Part shown: positions 35,619 through 44,175 of the stretch, piece after piece
Layout: the number at the start of each line of letters is the position of its first letter
Numbering within the stretch: position 1 is the first letter of the stretch
Source of the DNA: Deinococcus aquatilis DSM 23025
GTDB taxonomy: Bacteria > Deinococcota > Deinococci > Deinococcales > Deinococcaceae
Length of the DNA: 47,731 nt
Assembly: GCF_000378445.1 (NCBI RefSeq)
Contig: NZ_KB899732.1
Span: 1 to 47,731 of the forward strand
Direction: 5' to 3'
Notes under the pieces: generated by a model
The model's input: only the letters and a program-made list of their open reading frames with translations
Database searches by the model: none
What the model was told of the DNA's origin: nothing
Program-made: the position numbers and the translations under genes

Positions 35619-37924
35619 TGGGCCTGCAAGCGAAGCTGGGAGTGCCGGGCCTGCCTGCCCGAGCCTTGACCCAGGCGCTGATTTGGAGTCTGCTGACCTC
35701 TCCGGCCCACGCCAGTTCTACTGTTCGCGGCCTGATGGATTTGCAAAAGCCGCTGTCCACCGAGCAACTGCCCTGTCCGGTCTTCCCCAAGCGGCCCGCG
35801 ACGGGGAACGTGCCCTCAACCAGCAATCCACAACTCCAGCAGCAACTGGCCCTGCTCGAAAAGCAGCTGGCCCAATTGCCGCCGCAGTCTGAGGGCTACA
35901 AGCAAATGAAGGCGGCGTTGGACGCCATCAAGCAGGGCGTCAAGCAGGAGCAAGCGGCACAGCCTACCTTTAAACTGCTGAAATACCAGAAAATGAGCGT
36001 GGTGCAGGCCCTGGCCAACCTGTACGTCTCACTTGCAGACCACCTCTCCCCGGAAGCCTGGAAAGCGTGGGTGAACAATGCCGAATTGGCCGACCGCACC
36101 AAGGCAGACAAGACGGCGGTGGTGGCCGTGAGCAAAGGGCAGCCGCTGCTGGCGGTGGCCGCGTATCTCAAGGTGCTCGAACAGATCCCCAAAGACGCGA
36201 ACGCGCTGTTCAACTTGGGTTCACTGGCCGCCTCACTGGGCGCGCCCAATGAAGCGCTGGCCCTGCTGGACGCCTCACAGCTGCAGGGCGGGCCGCGCAA
36301 CACCTTTTACTCGCCCACTGCACAACTGCTCACGGCCAAGGGCTACGCCTTGATGCTGGTCGACCGCAACAAGGAGGCTGAGCAAGTGTTGACCCAGGCG
36401 GTCAAGCTGGCCCCCAAGCTGGTTGAAGCGCAGCGCAATCTGGCGGCAGCGCTGGGCAATCAAGGCAAGTGTGGGGCGGCGAAAACAGCGGTGGCGCGCT
36501 CGAAAAGCCGTCATACTGTGCCGCAGAAATCGGCTCCTCCCACCACCTCTCCTCCTCCGTCTCCTGCCACGCTGCCCATCCCACTTCCTTCCGGCCCTCA
36601 GGGCAGCGACACCGAGTACAACTTACGCGATGTGCTGGATTTTTCTCGTGGCAAGGTCGGAAAATGGCCGTATTGGGCGACCATCTTCAATCCCTATGAC
36701 GAGGCTCAATTGGATCGTCGGCAGGCGGAATACGCCACGATGCAGGCCAGTCTTGACATCAAAAATGAAGCGCAGCAATTGCCCAAGGTTCGTCAGGGCG
36801 TCAGCGACCTGCTGCTGAGCGTGCGGAACGACGCCCTGAGTGGGCCGCGAATCCGCTTACTGAATACCGGACAATACCAACTGTTCAGAGAGGCCCGGTT
36901 CAAGGCGCTCTACGCCCAACTGGGAAAAGATCTGGCCACCTATCAGAAAAATGAGCAGGACGCCATGCGGCACCTCAAAGACGTGGAGTTTGCCAATGCC
37001 CAGGTGCAGTATGACCAGGCCTACCGGGCCTGCGACGCCGATAGCGATGGCCGGTACTGCCGTGACAAAGCGGAGTATGACAAGAACCTCAGGAAGTGTT
37101 CCAGTCTGGTGACCTGGAACAATACCTGGCGCGGCGGCTCATCCTTTTTGGCGCAGAGCGTTCGGCCACTCGTTGAGGAGACCGACCGCTTTTACACCAC
37201 CGTCATCTCTTACGCTTCTGAACCCCGGCTGTTGGCTGAGCTGCGTTTGAACCACCGAATCATTCGCAAGGCTTTTATTGGTACCGTGCCCGGATACTTC
37301 GTCAATCACCTTTCAGATCTGGATCGCCTCAACGAGCCCTGCCTGTATATTGCCCGCACCGCGCCGCCCAAACCGGTGCCGGACGACCAGATGGGCTCTT
37401 TTACCGAACTGACCGCCAACGGTTGCGCGCCCGTGGCCACTGCGACCGTGAAGGTCATGCTGGTGCAGTTCGGCATGAACTGCGAGAAAGTCTCGGTAGA
37501 AGTTGCCAAGGAGATTCCGTGGCTGGACATCGGCGCGTTTATCAGCGTGGAGCGCAAGGCGTCGGCAGGTTCGCAAACTCCGCCAACGGCTCGCGACCGG
37601 TTCATCAAAGCATTGGGCGCAGGTAACGTACGTCCGGAAAAGCTTCCAGATTTCGACAAACCCAAAGGCCAGATCAGCATCTTCACCGTCACAGCGGGCG
37701 TATCCACCAGTACGTCGGTGGCCGGCAACGGTGTGGGGGCCAAAGACGGCGTGTACCTGACGGTGGACAGCACCGGCAAAATTGTGGACTACGGCGTGAA
37801 AGGCGAAACGTCGACAACTGTAGGGGCCGAGATGGATCTGGGGATCGGAGAAGTCGGGGTCGGTCTGGAATTTGAGGGCATAGGCGGCGCCATCAGCCTC
37901 CTGCCCAGTGCGCCAGGAACTTGA
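35618..37924 (+). CDS. Large exported TPR-containing protein
   Basis: A 768-residue protein, start overlapping the previous stop. The first 32 residues, with 'LTQALIWSLLTSPAHA', look like a signal peptide with AHA cleavage. Residues about 65-100 are Gln/Leu-rich coil; about 120-280 contain TPR-like helices ('ALFNLGSLAASLGAPNEALAL', 'AEQVLTQAVKLAPKLVEAQR' region). A Pro/Ser linker near 300-320 leads to a cysteine-bearing second half with no recognised family. The final 80 residues are Gly/Val-rich beta strands. It is coupled to the regulatory-fold protein before it and the small membrane protein after it, which suggests an envelope complex. Confidence 0.75.
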   Translation: MGLQAKLGVPGLPARALTQALIWSLLTSPAHASSTVRGLMDLQKPLSTEQLPCPVFPKRPATGNVPSTSNPQLQQQLALLEKQLAQLPPQSEGYKQMKAALDAIKQGVKQEQAAQPTFKLLKYQKMSVVQALANLYVSLADHLSPEAWKAWVNNAELADRTKADKTAVVAVSKGQPLLAVAAYLKVLEQIPKDANALFNLGSLAASLGAPNEALALLDASQLQGGPRNTFYSPTAQLLTAKGYALMLVDRNKEAEQVLTQAVKLAPKLVEAQRNLAAALGNQGKCGAAKTAVARSKSRHTVPQKSAPPTTSPPPSPATLPIPLPSGPQGSDTEYNLRDVLDFSRGKVGKWPYWATIFNPYDEAQLDRRQAEYATMQASLDIKNEAQQLPKVRQGVSDLLLSVRNDALSGPRIRLLNTGQYQLFREARFKALYAQLGKDLATYQKNEQDAMRHLKDVEFANAQVQYDQAYRACDADSDGRYCRDKAEYDKNLRKCSSLVTWNNTWRGGSSFLAQSVRPLVEETDRFYTTVISYASEPRLLAELRLNHRIIRKAFIGTVPGYFVNHLSDLDRLNEPCLYIARTAPPKPVPDDQMGSFTELTANGCAPVATATVKVMLVQFGMNCEKVSVEVAKEIPWLDIGAFISVERKASAGSQTPPTARDRFIKALGAGNVRPEKLPDFDKPKGQISIFTVTAGVSTSTSVAGNGVGAKDGVYLTVDSTGKIVDYGVKGETSTTVGAEMDLGIGEVGVGLEFEGIGGAISLLPSAPGT

Positions 37925-37932
37925 GGAGCGGC

Positions 37933-38160
37933 GTGAATTTTGAAAGCGCATGGATACTGCTGTGGGTGCTGATCGTGGCAGGCTGCTTTATCTGGCAGGC
38001 CTTTCGGCGCCGCATGCCCGGACATCAGGAGAAGCGCTCTGACCGCTTGAGCGTTTGGGACTGGCTGACCCTGCTGTTGGCTGGTTTTGGGAGTGAGCCT
38101 GGCCTGAGTTCCAGCGAGACGGAGCGGGCAGCCAAACAACGAAAATCACAGCGCCGCTGA
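37933..38160 (+). CDS. Small single-pass membrane protein (paralogue of 4745-4978)
   Basis: A 75-residue protein. I chose GTG 37933 for GAGGAG five bases upstream; a TTG at 37921 overlapping the preceding stop is less likely. Residues about 6-23 'AWILLWVLIVAGCFIW' span the membrane, followed by 'LSVWDWLTLLLAGFGSEP' and a basic tail, the same order as in the 77-aa protein at 4745. Last gene of the operon behind the box at 34797. Confidence 0.75.
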   Translation: MNFESAWILLWVLIVAGCFIWQAFRRRMPGHQEKRSDRLSVWDWLTLLLAGFGSEPGLSSSETERAAKQRKSQRR

Positions 38161-38397
38161 CTCTCAGGCCGTGGGAGTGAAGAACACAGCCCCCTGCGTC
38201 TTGAGAGTTGAAGACTCTATTACTCACCGCGAAGAAATGGCGTAGTTTTTGAACGTCATCCACAGTGGTTGCCAGATGACTGGAGGAATCACGGCGACCG
38301 TCATCCGCAGTGAAGACCTCTCCACGTCAGGAGAGGCGCTTCAATGGCAGAGGTGGCCTTGCTGCAAACAGACGGTCAGGGTGTCCAGCGCCCTCGA

Positions 38398-38580
38398 TCA
38401 CAGCTGACGTTCGTAAGCGATCAATCTGGTTTTTTGCTCGGTTCCCCAGCGGTAACCGCCGTTGCCGCCCTTGCTGGGGACGACGCGGTGACAGGTGATG
38501 GGCAGGGCCAAGCGGTTGGCGGCACAGGCGGGGGCCACAGCGTGAACGGCAGTCGGCTGCCTGATGGCGGTGGACGGGGC
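38398..38580 (-). pseudogene. C-terminal fragment of a methylated-DNA-cysteine methyltransferase
   Basis: The minus-strand frame ending at 38398 reads 'TAIRQPTAVHAVAPACAANR', then 'ITCHRVVPSKGG' and 'GGYRWGTEQKTRLIAYERQL', the MGMT (Ada/Ogt) active-site region with the acceptor Cys in xCHRVV. The normal protein has PCHRVV; here the Pro is Thr. No start or upstream domain is in frame, and the frame before 38580 changes to unrelated sequence, so it is a relic. Full genes are 150-350 residues; about 60 remain. Confidence 0.75.
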
Positions 38581-38822
38581 ACTCCAAGATTCGCTGCGCC
38601 CTCACCAGCTCTGCAGGGAGAGGGGTCAGGCCCGCGTGTGCAAACTTGTCAGGAATGTACTCGCAGCCGATGGCGGCCTTGTATTCCGGAACGTCTTTCC
38701 GCCCAGTGGTTCACCCTGGCTTAGCCGAGTCGGCTCCACAGCTTGACCGCCTGCCCTCTGGGGCCCCAGAGATTCATACGCCCCATTCGTGACGGTGCAC
38801 AGAATCAACATCTGACACAGAG

Positions 38823-40142
38823 TCAGGACAGGGCCAAGAGTGCTTTCAGGTGGGCCACCGTTTCGGTTCGTTCGTCTTGAGGACGGCCGAGAATGCGGCC
38901 ATGCATGTCTTGGAGCACTCCCAAGGGCAACTGCGCCAGGTCTTCTCGCCGCACCCCTTCTGAACGCAGCAAAAACGCCAAGGTTCGGGCCAGATCACCA
39001 GCAGACACGGGCAGATCTTCAGGAGCAGGGTCCTGAATCCTCACCTTCGCTTGAGGGGCGCCGGTAACACCAGCACCCTTGATCTGTGGTGGAGCGTCTG
39101 GCCAGGCGTATTTGCCGTTGCCGTAAGAGCGCACCACATCCAGAACAAAACCCACATGGTTTTGCGGTTTGTACCCCCGTGCCAGGATGGCCCTCGCCTG
39201 CGCGGCGCCGTCCTGTACAGACTGCGGGTAATCTGCTGCAGCCTTCTTCGCGGCCACCAATGGGACGTTCAGAGCAACCAGCAAGGCCACCAGTTCAGTG
39301 TCTGGCTCGGGCGCCGCTTGACCGAACACGTAGCTGAGCAGCTGCTTTTTGCCGCGCCCAGTCACTTTCACCTCACTGAGGTACTCTGCCTTGATCAAAT
39401 TCTCGTGAATCGGCTCTAGGGTTCGGCGAATCTTGTCCGGTTTGTCGCTGGCAATGCCGCAGCGCTGCGCCAGATCCATCAAAGTGATTTGCAACGTCGC
39501 TGCGCGGTCTTGATGTTGAACCGGATCATGCCGCAATGCGTCAAGTACCCGGTACGCGGCCCGGGCCGGTTGACCCAGCTGGCGCAGGAGGGCTGTGCTG
39601 ACCGGCTTAAAGTAGCCGTTTCTGATGTTGCGAGTCAATTCGCGGGGGAGTGTGACGGAGATCAGTTTAGCCCCCTCCATGTCCCGCCGCGACCGGGTAA
39701 AGACCAATTTTTCGATCAAACGAAAGCCTACAGTGACCCAATCGTCCTCTTCATGACTGCGCCAAGCGCCACTGATCCAGTATTGGGTGGCGCTGAGGCG
39801 CTCCAGGCTCTCACGCATCATGCGGCGGTTGGCTCCGGTGTCGTCCAGGCCACACATCTGCAACAGGCGGTACATGGTGAAAGCGATCAGCCCATGTTCC
39901 GGACACCCCTGCTCAATGTACAACTCTTGAAGAGCCAGGTACGAATCGTTGTCGATCCCGTGAGGCACGCCGTATTTCTGTGCGCCGTTGCATTCAATTT
40001 CACTGGGGATGCCCGCCCGGTTGAAACTCACCTTCCAGGAGGCGTAGTCGGCAGCGATCTTGCGTTGGATGGAGATCAGCCCGAGATGACCGACGTTCAA
40101 ATCTTCTCTCAGGACCAATTCCTGCTCGGCTTGCTTTGTCAC
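38823..40142 (-). CDS. repA: Plasmid replication initiator, RepA type
   Basis: A 439-residue initiator of the RepA (RPA, PF10134-like) kind found on Deinococcus plasmids; it binds the iterons and opens the origin. 'REDLNVGHLGLISIQRKIAA' and 'YGVPHGIDNDSYLALQELYI' are the conserved start of the first winged helix; 'LISVTLPRELTRNIRNGYFKPV' and 'RAAYRVLDALRHDP' the second. The last 120 residues are a variable region. GTG start with GGAGG four bases upstream. Iterons begin only 50 bases upstream, in line with autorepression by bound RepA. Confidence 0.92.
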   Translation of the reverse strand: MTKQAEQELVLREDLNVGHLGLISIQRKIAADYASWKVSFNRAGIPSEIECNGAQKYGVPHGIDNDSYLALQELYIEQGCPEHGLIAFTMYRLLQMCGLDDTGANRRMMRESLERLSATQYWISGAWRSHEEDDWVTVGFRLIEKLVFTRSRRDMEGAKLISVTLPRELTRNIRNGYFKPVSTALLRQLGQPARAAYRVLDALRHDPVQHQDRAATLQITLMDLAQRCGIASDKPDKIRRTLEPIHENLIKAEYLSEVKVTGRGKKQLLSYVFGQAAPEPDTELVALLVALNVPLVAAKKAAADYPQSVQDGAAQARAILARGYKPQNHVGFVLDVVRSYGNGKYAWPDAPPQIKGAGVTGAPQAKVRIQDPAPEDLPVSAGDLARTLAFLLRSEGVRREDLAQLPLGVLQDMHGRILGRPQDERTETVAHLKALLALS

Positions 40143-40192
40143 GGCTCCTCCCAGAGCGTTCAGTGTAACGACAAAGGGACACGATCACCACG

Positions 40193-40515
40193 CCGTTATG
40201 AATGGGGGAAGTCTGGACACCGCATCCCGTTATGGATGGGGGAAAGCTGCGGAAAACCGCGTGTTTAAGGGGAATCCTCTGTTTGAAGTTGAGATGCCGT
40301 TATGAATGGGGGAAACAGAGGGAAAGATGCCGTTCCCAATGGGGGGTTTGAGCCGTTGATGCCGTTATGAATGGGTGATCTACCCCCGTTCTGAATGGGG
40401 CATCCATACCGTTCTGAATGGGGGGAACTGGCTCAAACCCCCCGTTATGAATGGGGGGAAATGAGCTGAAAATACCGTTCTGAATGGGGGGAAATACCGT
40501 TCTGAATGGGGGGAA
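40193..40515 (+). repeat. Iteron array (about 10 copies), plasmid origin
   Basis: Ten same-direction copies of CCGTT[A/C]TGAATGGGGGAA start at 40193, 40227, 40297, 40330, 40362, 40386, 40409, 40442, 40475 and 40497. The third-to-tenth steps are 33, 32, 24, 23, 33, 33 and 22 bases, near multiples of 11, so RepA would bind one face of the helix. The copy at 40330 is degenerate (CCCA for TGA). The array lies directly upstream of repA. The AT-rich stretch around 40555-40620 could be the unwinding element. Confidence 0.9.
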
Positions 40516-41082
40516 ATGCTTGAAAAACCCCGTGTATGACGCCTCAACCCTGTAGCCTGATGATGTTTTTCGTATCAATCTTTAAAAGAGAAACCCATAA
40601 AAGAAAACAACAATCAGAAGAGCTTCGCTGGAGATCTGAGCGTTCACGTTGCCAACCGAAGGAACCCTGCGTTGCATGACATTGGCTGTCATGTAACCAG
40701 CATGAACTCAATGTGCAAGCGAGAAGAGCAGCTGTGCTTTGCCACATCTTCGTCCGCGGGCTTTAACCGATGAACTGAAGGCCTCGTCAGCCACAAGACG
40801 GAGCGGTTTCGGAGCGCTGCGCAATTGAAACTAAGCTGTCCCTCACTGCTGTCCTGCTTCTGTGTGGAACGAGATGGAGAGATAAAAATTAATCGAGATC
40901 CACAAAGTAAAGAGTTGTATATCACTCTACGTTTCATTTGGCAGAGGCCGGGCAGTCTTCAGAACAGTTGGGCCTTCAGGTGTACCTCAGTAAAGCTTGA
41001 TGCCGCTGATGAGCGAGGAATCACTCACAGCCGAACACATACCTGCTCTGACCGGAAGTTCTTACGCTGCGCGAACCCGCAT
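40516..41082. other. Gene-free stretch beside the iterons (AT-rich, one inverted repeat)
   Basis: About 570 bases without a gene. The first 100 are AT-rich (runs such as CTTTAAAAGAG and ATAAAAGAAAACAAC), suiting an origin unwinding region. An inverted repeat at 40671-40697 is listed separately. Confidence 0.5.
40671..40697. repeat. Inverted repeat, candidate operator or origin site
   Basis: GTTGCATGACA-TTGGC-TGTCATGTAAC: 11-base arms with one mismatch and a 5-base spacer. No promoter can be assigned next to it. Confidence 0.55.
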
Positions 41083-41115
41083 GTCACAGCTCAGTCACGC
41101 GCAGAGCATCACCTT
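41083..41115 (+). promoter_or_regulatory. SARP-like direct-repeat promoter box (41159-43542 operon)
   Basis: GTCACA (41083-41088), five bases, GTCACG (41094-41099), ten bases, CACCTT (41110-41115). Leader about 37 bases with AAGGAG before the first ATG. Confidence 0.8.
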
Positions 41116-41158
41116 ACGAATGTGGCACGGCAGCGCCCGCCGCCTTCAAGGAGATGCC

Positions 41159-42238
41159 ATGAGAACGAAGTTTGCCTTTCTGTTGCACCCCCGTGACACC
41201 CTACGCGACGATCTGCGCCAATTGCTCCACCCCGCCTTTGGGCTCATCCCCGACCGTGTTTTGCAAGGTGCCCTCCAGCACCTTCCCCTCCCACCTCTGA
41301 TCACCGGCGGGATTCGCTACGACGACGCGCCTGACCAGCAGGCTGGGTGGCTCATTACCGTGCCGCTCAGTGCCTCCCAACTGCTGCGCCTTCCACGCGC
41401 GCACGTTCACGGCAAGATTAACCAGGCTGTCGACCGGGCCCGTGACCTCGGCGCGAGTGTCGTCGGGCTCGGTGCACTCACTGCCCCTGCCACCCTCGGC
41501 GGCCAAGTTTTGCAGGAACGCCGCGACATCGGCGTCACCAATGGCAACGCCTTTACCGCTGCCATGACGCACCTCGCCGTTGAACGCCTCCTGCCCAGCC
41601 TGCCTGCCCATCCCACCATCGCTCTTGTTGGCGCGACTGGCAGCGTCGGCAGTTGTCTCACCCATCTCCTCGCCGCTCGCACGGACGCGGCCCTGATGCT
41701 CATCGCACGGCATCAGGGCCGCCTGGACGCTCTGGCGGCCGATGTAAGCCGCCCAGGCCTGCGGGTGACCACCAGCACCCGCATGGACGACGTACGCGCC
41801 GCAGACCTCGTCGTGCTCCTCACCAGCGCCGCAGAAGCGCTGCTGCGCGACGAGCACCTCCGGCCCGGCGCGATTGTCCTCGACGACACGCAACCCCGCA
41901 ATACAGACGCGTCCCTGCTGAGAACCCGGCCGGACGTCACCATCATTGACGGCGGCCTCGTTCAGGTGCCCGGCATGCAGCTGCGCGGCACCATTGGCCT
42001 CGCCTCCAAGGTCGCGTACGCCTGCCTTGCCGAGACCATGCTGCTCACCTTGGACGGGCATGAAGGGCATTTCTCCATCGGGGCGCCCGGCGCACACAAG
42101 GCGGCGCACATGCTCGACCTCGCTGCCCGGTACGCCCACCTCGGCTTTCATCTCGCGCCGTTCCGTTCCTTCGGGCGCCTGCTGCCCGACGGGGCCCTGG
42201 GCAGTGCGCCGCGGCCGCGCCTCCTGGAGCGTGCATGA
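41159..42238 (+). CDS. Acyl-ACP-reductase-like (shikimate-dehydrogenase-fold) protein
   Basis: A 359-residue NAD(P)-binding protein. The N-terminal part carries 'GASVVGLGALTAPATLGG' and 'GVTNGNAFTAAM', and the Rossmann half starts with 'IALVGATGSVGS' (about residue 155) and 'LMLIARHQGRLDALAAD'. This order, and 'VAYACLAETMLLTLDGH' with Cys near 289, follow the long-chain acyl-[acyl-carrier-protein] reductases (AAR) that release fatty aldehyde through an enzyme-bound thioester. Similarity is at pattern level and a related dehydrogenase is possible. ATG 41159 has AAGGAG five bases upstream. It overlaps the next gene by four bases (ATGA), implying that they act together. Confidence 0.7.
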   Translation: MRTKFAFLLHPRDTLRDDLRQLLHPAFGLIPDRVLQGALQHLPLPPLITGGIRYDDAPDQQAGWLITVPLSASQLLRLPRAHVHGKINQAVDRARDLGASVVGLGALTAPATLGGQVLQERRDIGVTNGNAFTAAMTHLAVERLLPSLPAHPTIALVGATGSVGSCLTHLLAARTDAALMLIARHQGRLDALAADVSRPGLRVTTSTRMDDVRAADLVVLLTSAAEALLRDEHLRPGAIVLDDTQPRNTDASLLRTRPDVTIIDGGLVQVPGMQLRGTIGLASKVAYACLAETMLLTLDGHEGHFSIGAPGAHKAAHMLDLAARYAHLGFHLAPFRSFGRLLPDGALGSAPRPRLLERA

Positions 42239-43542
42239 AGCGTCTCGTCATCGTTGGCGGCGGGTACTTCGGAGTAGACGCCTACCGGGCGGTGTTACGG
42301 GAGGCGGGCCGTGAGGTGCGGAGCGGCGAGATTCAGATGACCGTAGTCAGTATGGGCGAGCATCACGCCTTTCACGGCTGGACAGGCGAGGTGCTTGGCG
42401 GGATTGTTGCCCCTGCACATATGTTGACCTCCCTTGTGGGCCTGCTGCCGCGCGCATCGTTCGTGCATGGGCGGGTAGTAAGCGCTGACCTCGTGGCCCG
42501 GAAGGTCACGGTGCACCTGCCCGATGACACCGAATGCGTCCTTCCGTTTGACCGTCTCCTGCTCGGGACAGGCTCACGTGACGCGCTGGAATGTCTTGCG
42601 GGCGTCCGAGAGCACGGCTGGTGTCTTAAAACGCCAGGTGACCTGCACGCCTTCCGCGCGAAACTGCACGCGGAGCTGCGCGCAGACCAGCTGGGGAGGC
42701 CCGCTCTGCGCGTTGCAGTGATCGGTGGGGGTTTCGCCGGGGTGGAAATGGCCGCCGCGATCGCCGAGTTAGGGAGGGCGCGGGGAGGCCGCGAGGTTCA
42801 GGTTCACTTGATCGGCAGCGGAGAGCGGCTGCTGAACGAGTTGAGGCCCCGCTACGCCCGCCTCGCGGAGTACGCGGAACGGGAACTCCGGGCGCTCGGG
42901 GTCGAGCTGCACCTTGGGCCGCGGGCTACGGCGGTCACGGCGGACGGGGTGCGCCTCGCGTCGGGGGCGGTCGTGGCCTCGGATCTGACGCTGTTTACGG
43001 CGGGCGTGGCGTTCGACGTGTTGCCGGGCACCCTGGACTTGCCGCGCGATGAACAGGGCCGGCTCGTCACAGACGAGTTTTTGCGGGTGAGTGGCCGTGA
43101 TGATGTGTTCGCGGGTGGGGACGCGGCGGTCGTGGCGCGCCCGTCGGGTGGGGTCTGCCCAACGAACGCGCTGTGGGCGATGAAGCACGGAATGTGGGCC
43201 GGGGCCAACGCGGCGCGGTCTATCCAAGGGCGACCATTGCGCCGCTTTTCATACGGCGGGCTGGGCCAGGCGGCGAGCGTTGGGGTGGGGCGGGGAGTGA
43301 CGGAACTGAAGGGCGTGCAGTTCACGGGTCTGCCAGGGTGGGTGTTGCGGCTGGGGTTTTTTGCGTGGTACATGCCGTCGCGGAGGCAGAGCGTGCGGGT
43401 GCTGCGCGACTGGTGGCAGCTGGCAGCACGCGGCCGGCGACTTGACGGCGAAGGCACGCTGAACAACTCGGGGGTCAAGCCGAGAAGCGCACCGGCGCTC
43501 TTGCGAGGAGAGCGGCGGGGGCCGGGACGCGTTGAACAGTAG
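42235..43542 (+). CDS. FAD-dependent NADH dehydrogenase (NDH-2-like)
   Basis: A 435-residue two-dinucleotide-binding flavoprotein. 'MKRLVIVGGGYFGVDAYRAV' binds FAD; 'LRVAVIGGGFAGVEMAAAIA' (about residue 160) binds NAD(P)H; 'GRDDVFAGGDAAV' is the second FAD motif. The C-terminal 'GLPGWVLRLGFFAWYMPS' resembles the membrane-contact helix of NDH-2 and carotenoid-related desaturase partners. The ATG overlaps the TGA of the acyl-reductase-like gene, so both enzymes should be made together. Confidence 0.88.
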   Translation: MKRLVIVGGGYFGVDAYRAVLREAGREVRSGEIQMTVVSMGEHHAFHGWTGEVLGGIVAPAHMLTSLVGLLPRASFVHGRVVSADLVARKVTVHLPDDTECVLPFDRLLLGTGSRDALECLAGVREHGWCLKTPGDLHAFRAKLHAELRADQLGRPALRVAVIGGGFAGVEMAAAIAELGRARGGREVQVHLIGSGERLLNELRPRYARLAEYAERELRALGVELHLGPRATAVTADGVRLASGAVVASDLTLFTAGVAFDVLPGTLDLPRDEQGRLVTDEFLRVSGRDDVFAGGDAAVVARPSGGVCPTNALWAMKHGMWAGANAARSIQGRPLRRFSYGGLGQAASVGVGRGVTELKGVQFTGLPGWVLRLGFFAWYMPSRRQSVRVLRDWWQLAARGRRLDGEGTLNNSGVKPRSAPALLRGERRGPGRVEQ

Positions 43543-43664
43543 GGTGTGGGCAGACGCTGTGGGCTGAGCTGCCGGGCACACGGGTCCTTTGCTAGACGGG
43601 GAGTTTAGGGGTGTCCAGCTTGAGATTCAGGCGCTGCCATCTGGCCGGGGACTGGATGCAGGAA

Positions 43665-44141
43665 TCAGCGGGAAGGAGAGGCGTCGCCCAAAAGGCGGTG
43701 GAGCGCCTCGTTGAGCTGCTCCCACAGAGGCTGTCCCAGTTCGGCTTGATACTCGTCTTCAATCGCACGTTTGGCTTCCTGTGCGTCCAGCAGATACCGC
43801 CATCCTGCTGCCGTGAACTGCACGCGGGTAGCCCGTCCGTCCATGGGGTCAGGTTGGCGCTCAACGTAACCGTGGGCTTCTAGCTCGGTCACCAGTTGTC
43901 CTGCCGCCTGTTTGGTCATTCCAGCGCGCTCAGCTAGGGTCACAATGCGGGTGCCCTCCGTATCGAGATGGGGCAGCAGATTGGTGTGGGCGAGGCTTAA
44001 GACGGTGTGCCCCTGGGCATGAAGTTTTTCGAGAGCAAGAACGTTGTAAGCGCGGGCGGCGCGGTGCAGGAGGCGGCCAATGTGCTGCTGGCGGGCTTGC
44101 TCTAGGGTCGTGGTATTGGGCACTTCTCGCAAACTAGTCAT
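43665..44141 (-). CDS. MarR-family transcriptional regulator
   Basis: A 158-residue winged-helix dimer regulator. 'LLHRAARAYNVLALEKLH' and 'LSLAHTNLLPHLDTEGTRI' are the dimer helices, 'TLAERAGMTKQAAGQLVTEL' the recognition helix, 'GYVERQPDPMDGRATRVQFT' the wing. Divergently placed from the cupin gene with only 75 bases between, so it probably controls both through the shared operator. Confidence 0.9.
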   Translation of the reverse strand: MTSLREVPNTTTLEQARQQHIGRLLHRAARAYNVLALEKLHAQGHTVLSLAHTNLLPHLDTEGTRIVTLAERAGMTKQAAGQLVTELEAHGYVERQPDPMDGRATRVQFTAAGWRYLLDAQEAKRAIEDEYQAELGQPLWEQLNEALHRLLGDASPSR

Positions 44142-44146
44142 CCCCC

Positions 44147-44175
44147 TTGTCTAAATGGACAGGTTACCTTACTAT
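44147..44175 (+). promoter_or_regulatory. Cupin promoter with overlapping MarR-type operator
   Basis: TTGTCT (44147-44152), 17 bases, TACTAT (44170-44175). The dyad TGTC-TAAATG-GACA (44148-44161) covers the -35 and its downstream side and lies seven bases from the marR start codon, so a bound repressor would block both genes. Confidence 0.65.

Noticed and set aside
38288..38306. ATCACG...GTCATC as another box
   Set aside because: Half-sites are 12 bp apart, the second lacks TCAC, and no gene follows on that strand.
40193..40515. Repeat array as CRISPR
   Set aside because: Units are 18-19 bases with spacers of 4-16 bases (one near 50), next to repA; these are iterons, and no cas genes are present.
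4722..41099. GTCACA pairs as CRP sites
   Set aside because: CRP sites are inverted TGTGA-N6-TCACA. Here the half-sites are direct repeats with 11-bp period, the SARP form.
41201..42151. Minus-strand frame of 316 codons over the acyl-reductase-like gene
   Set aside because: Antisense shadow without ribosome site or recognised domain.
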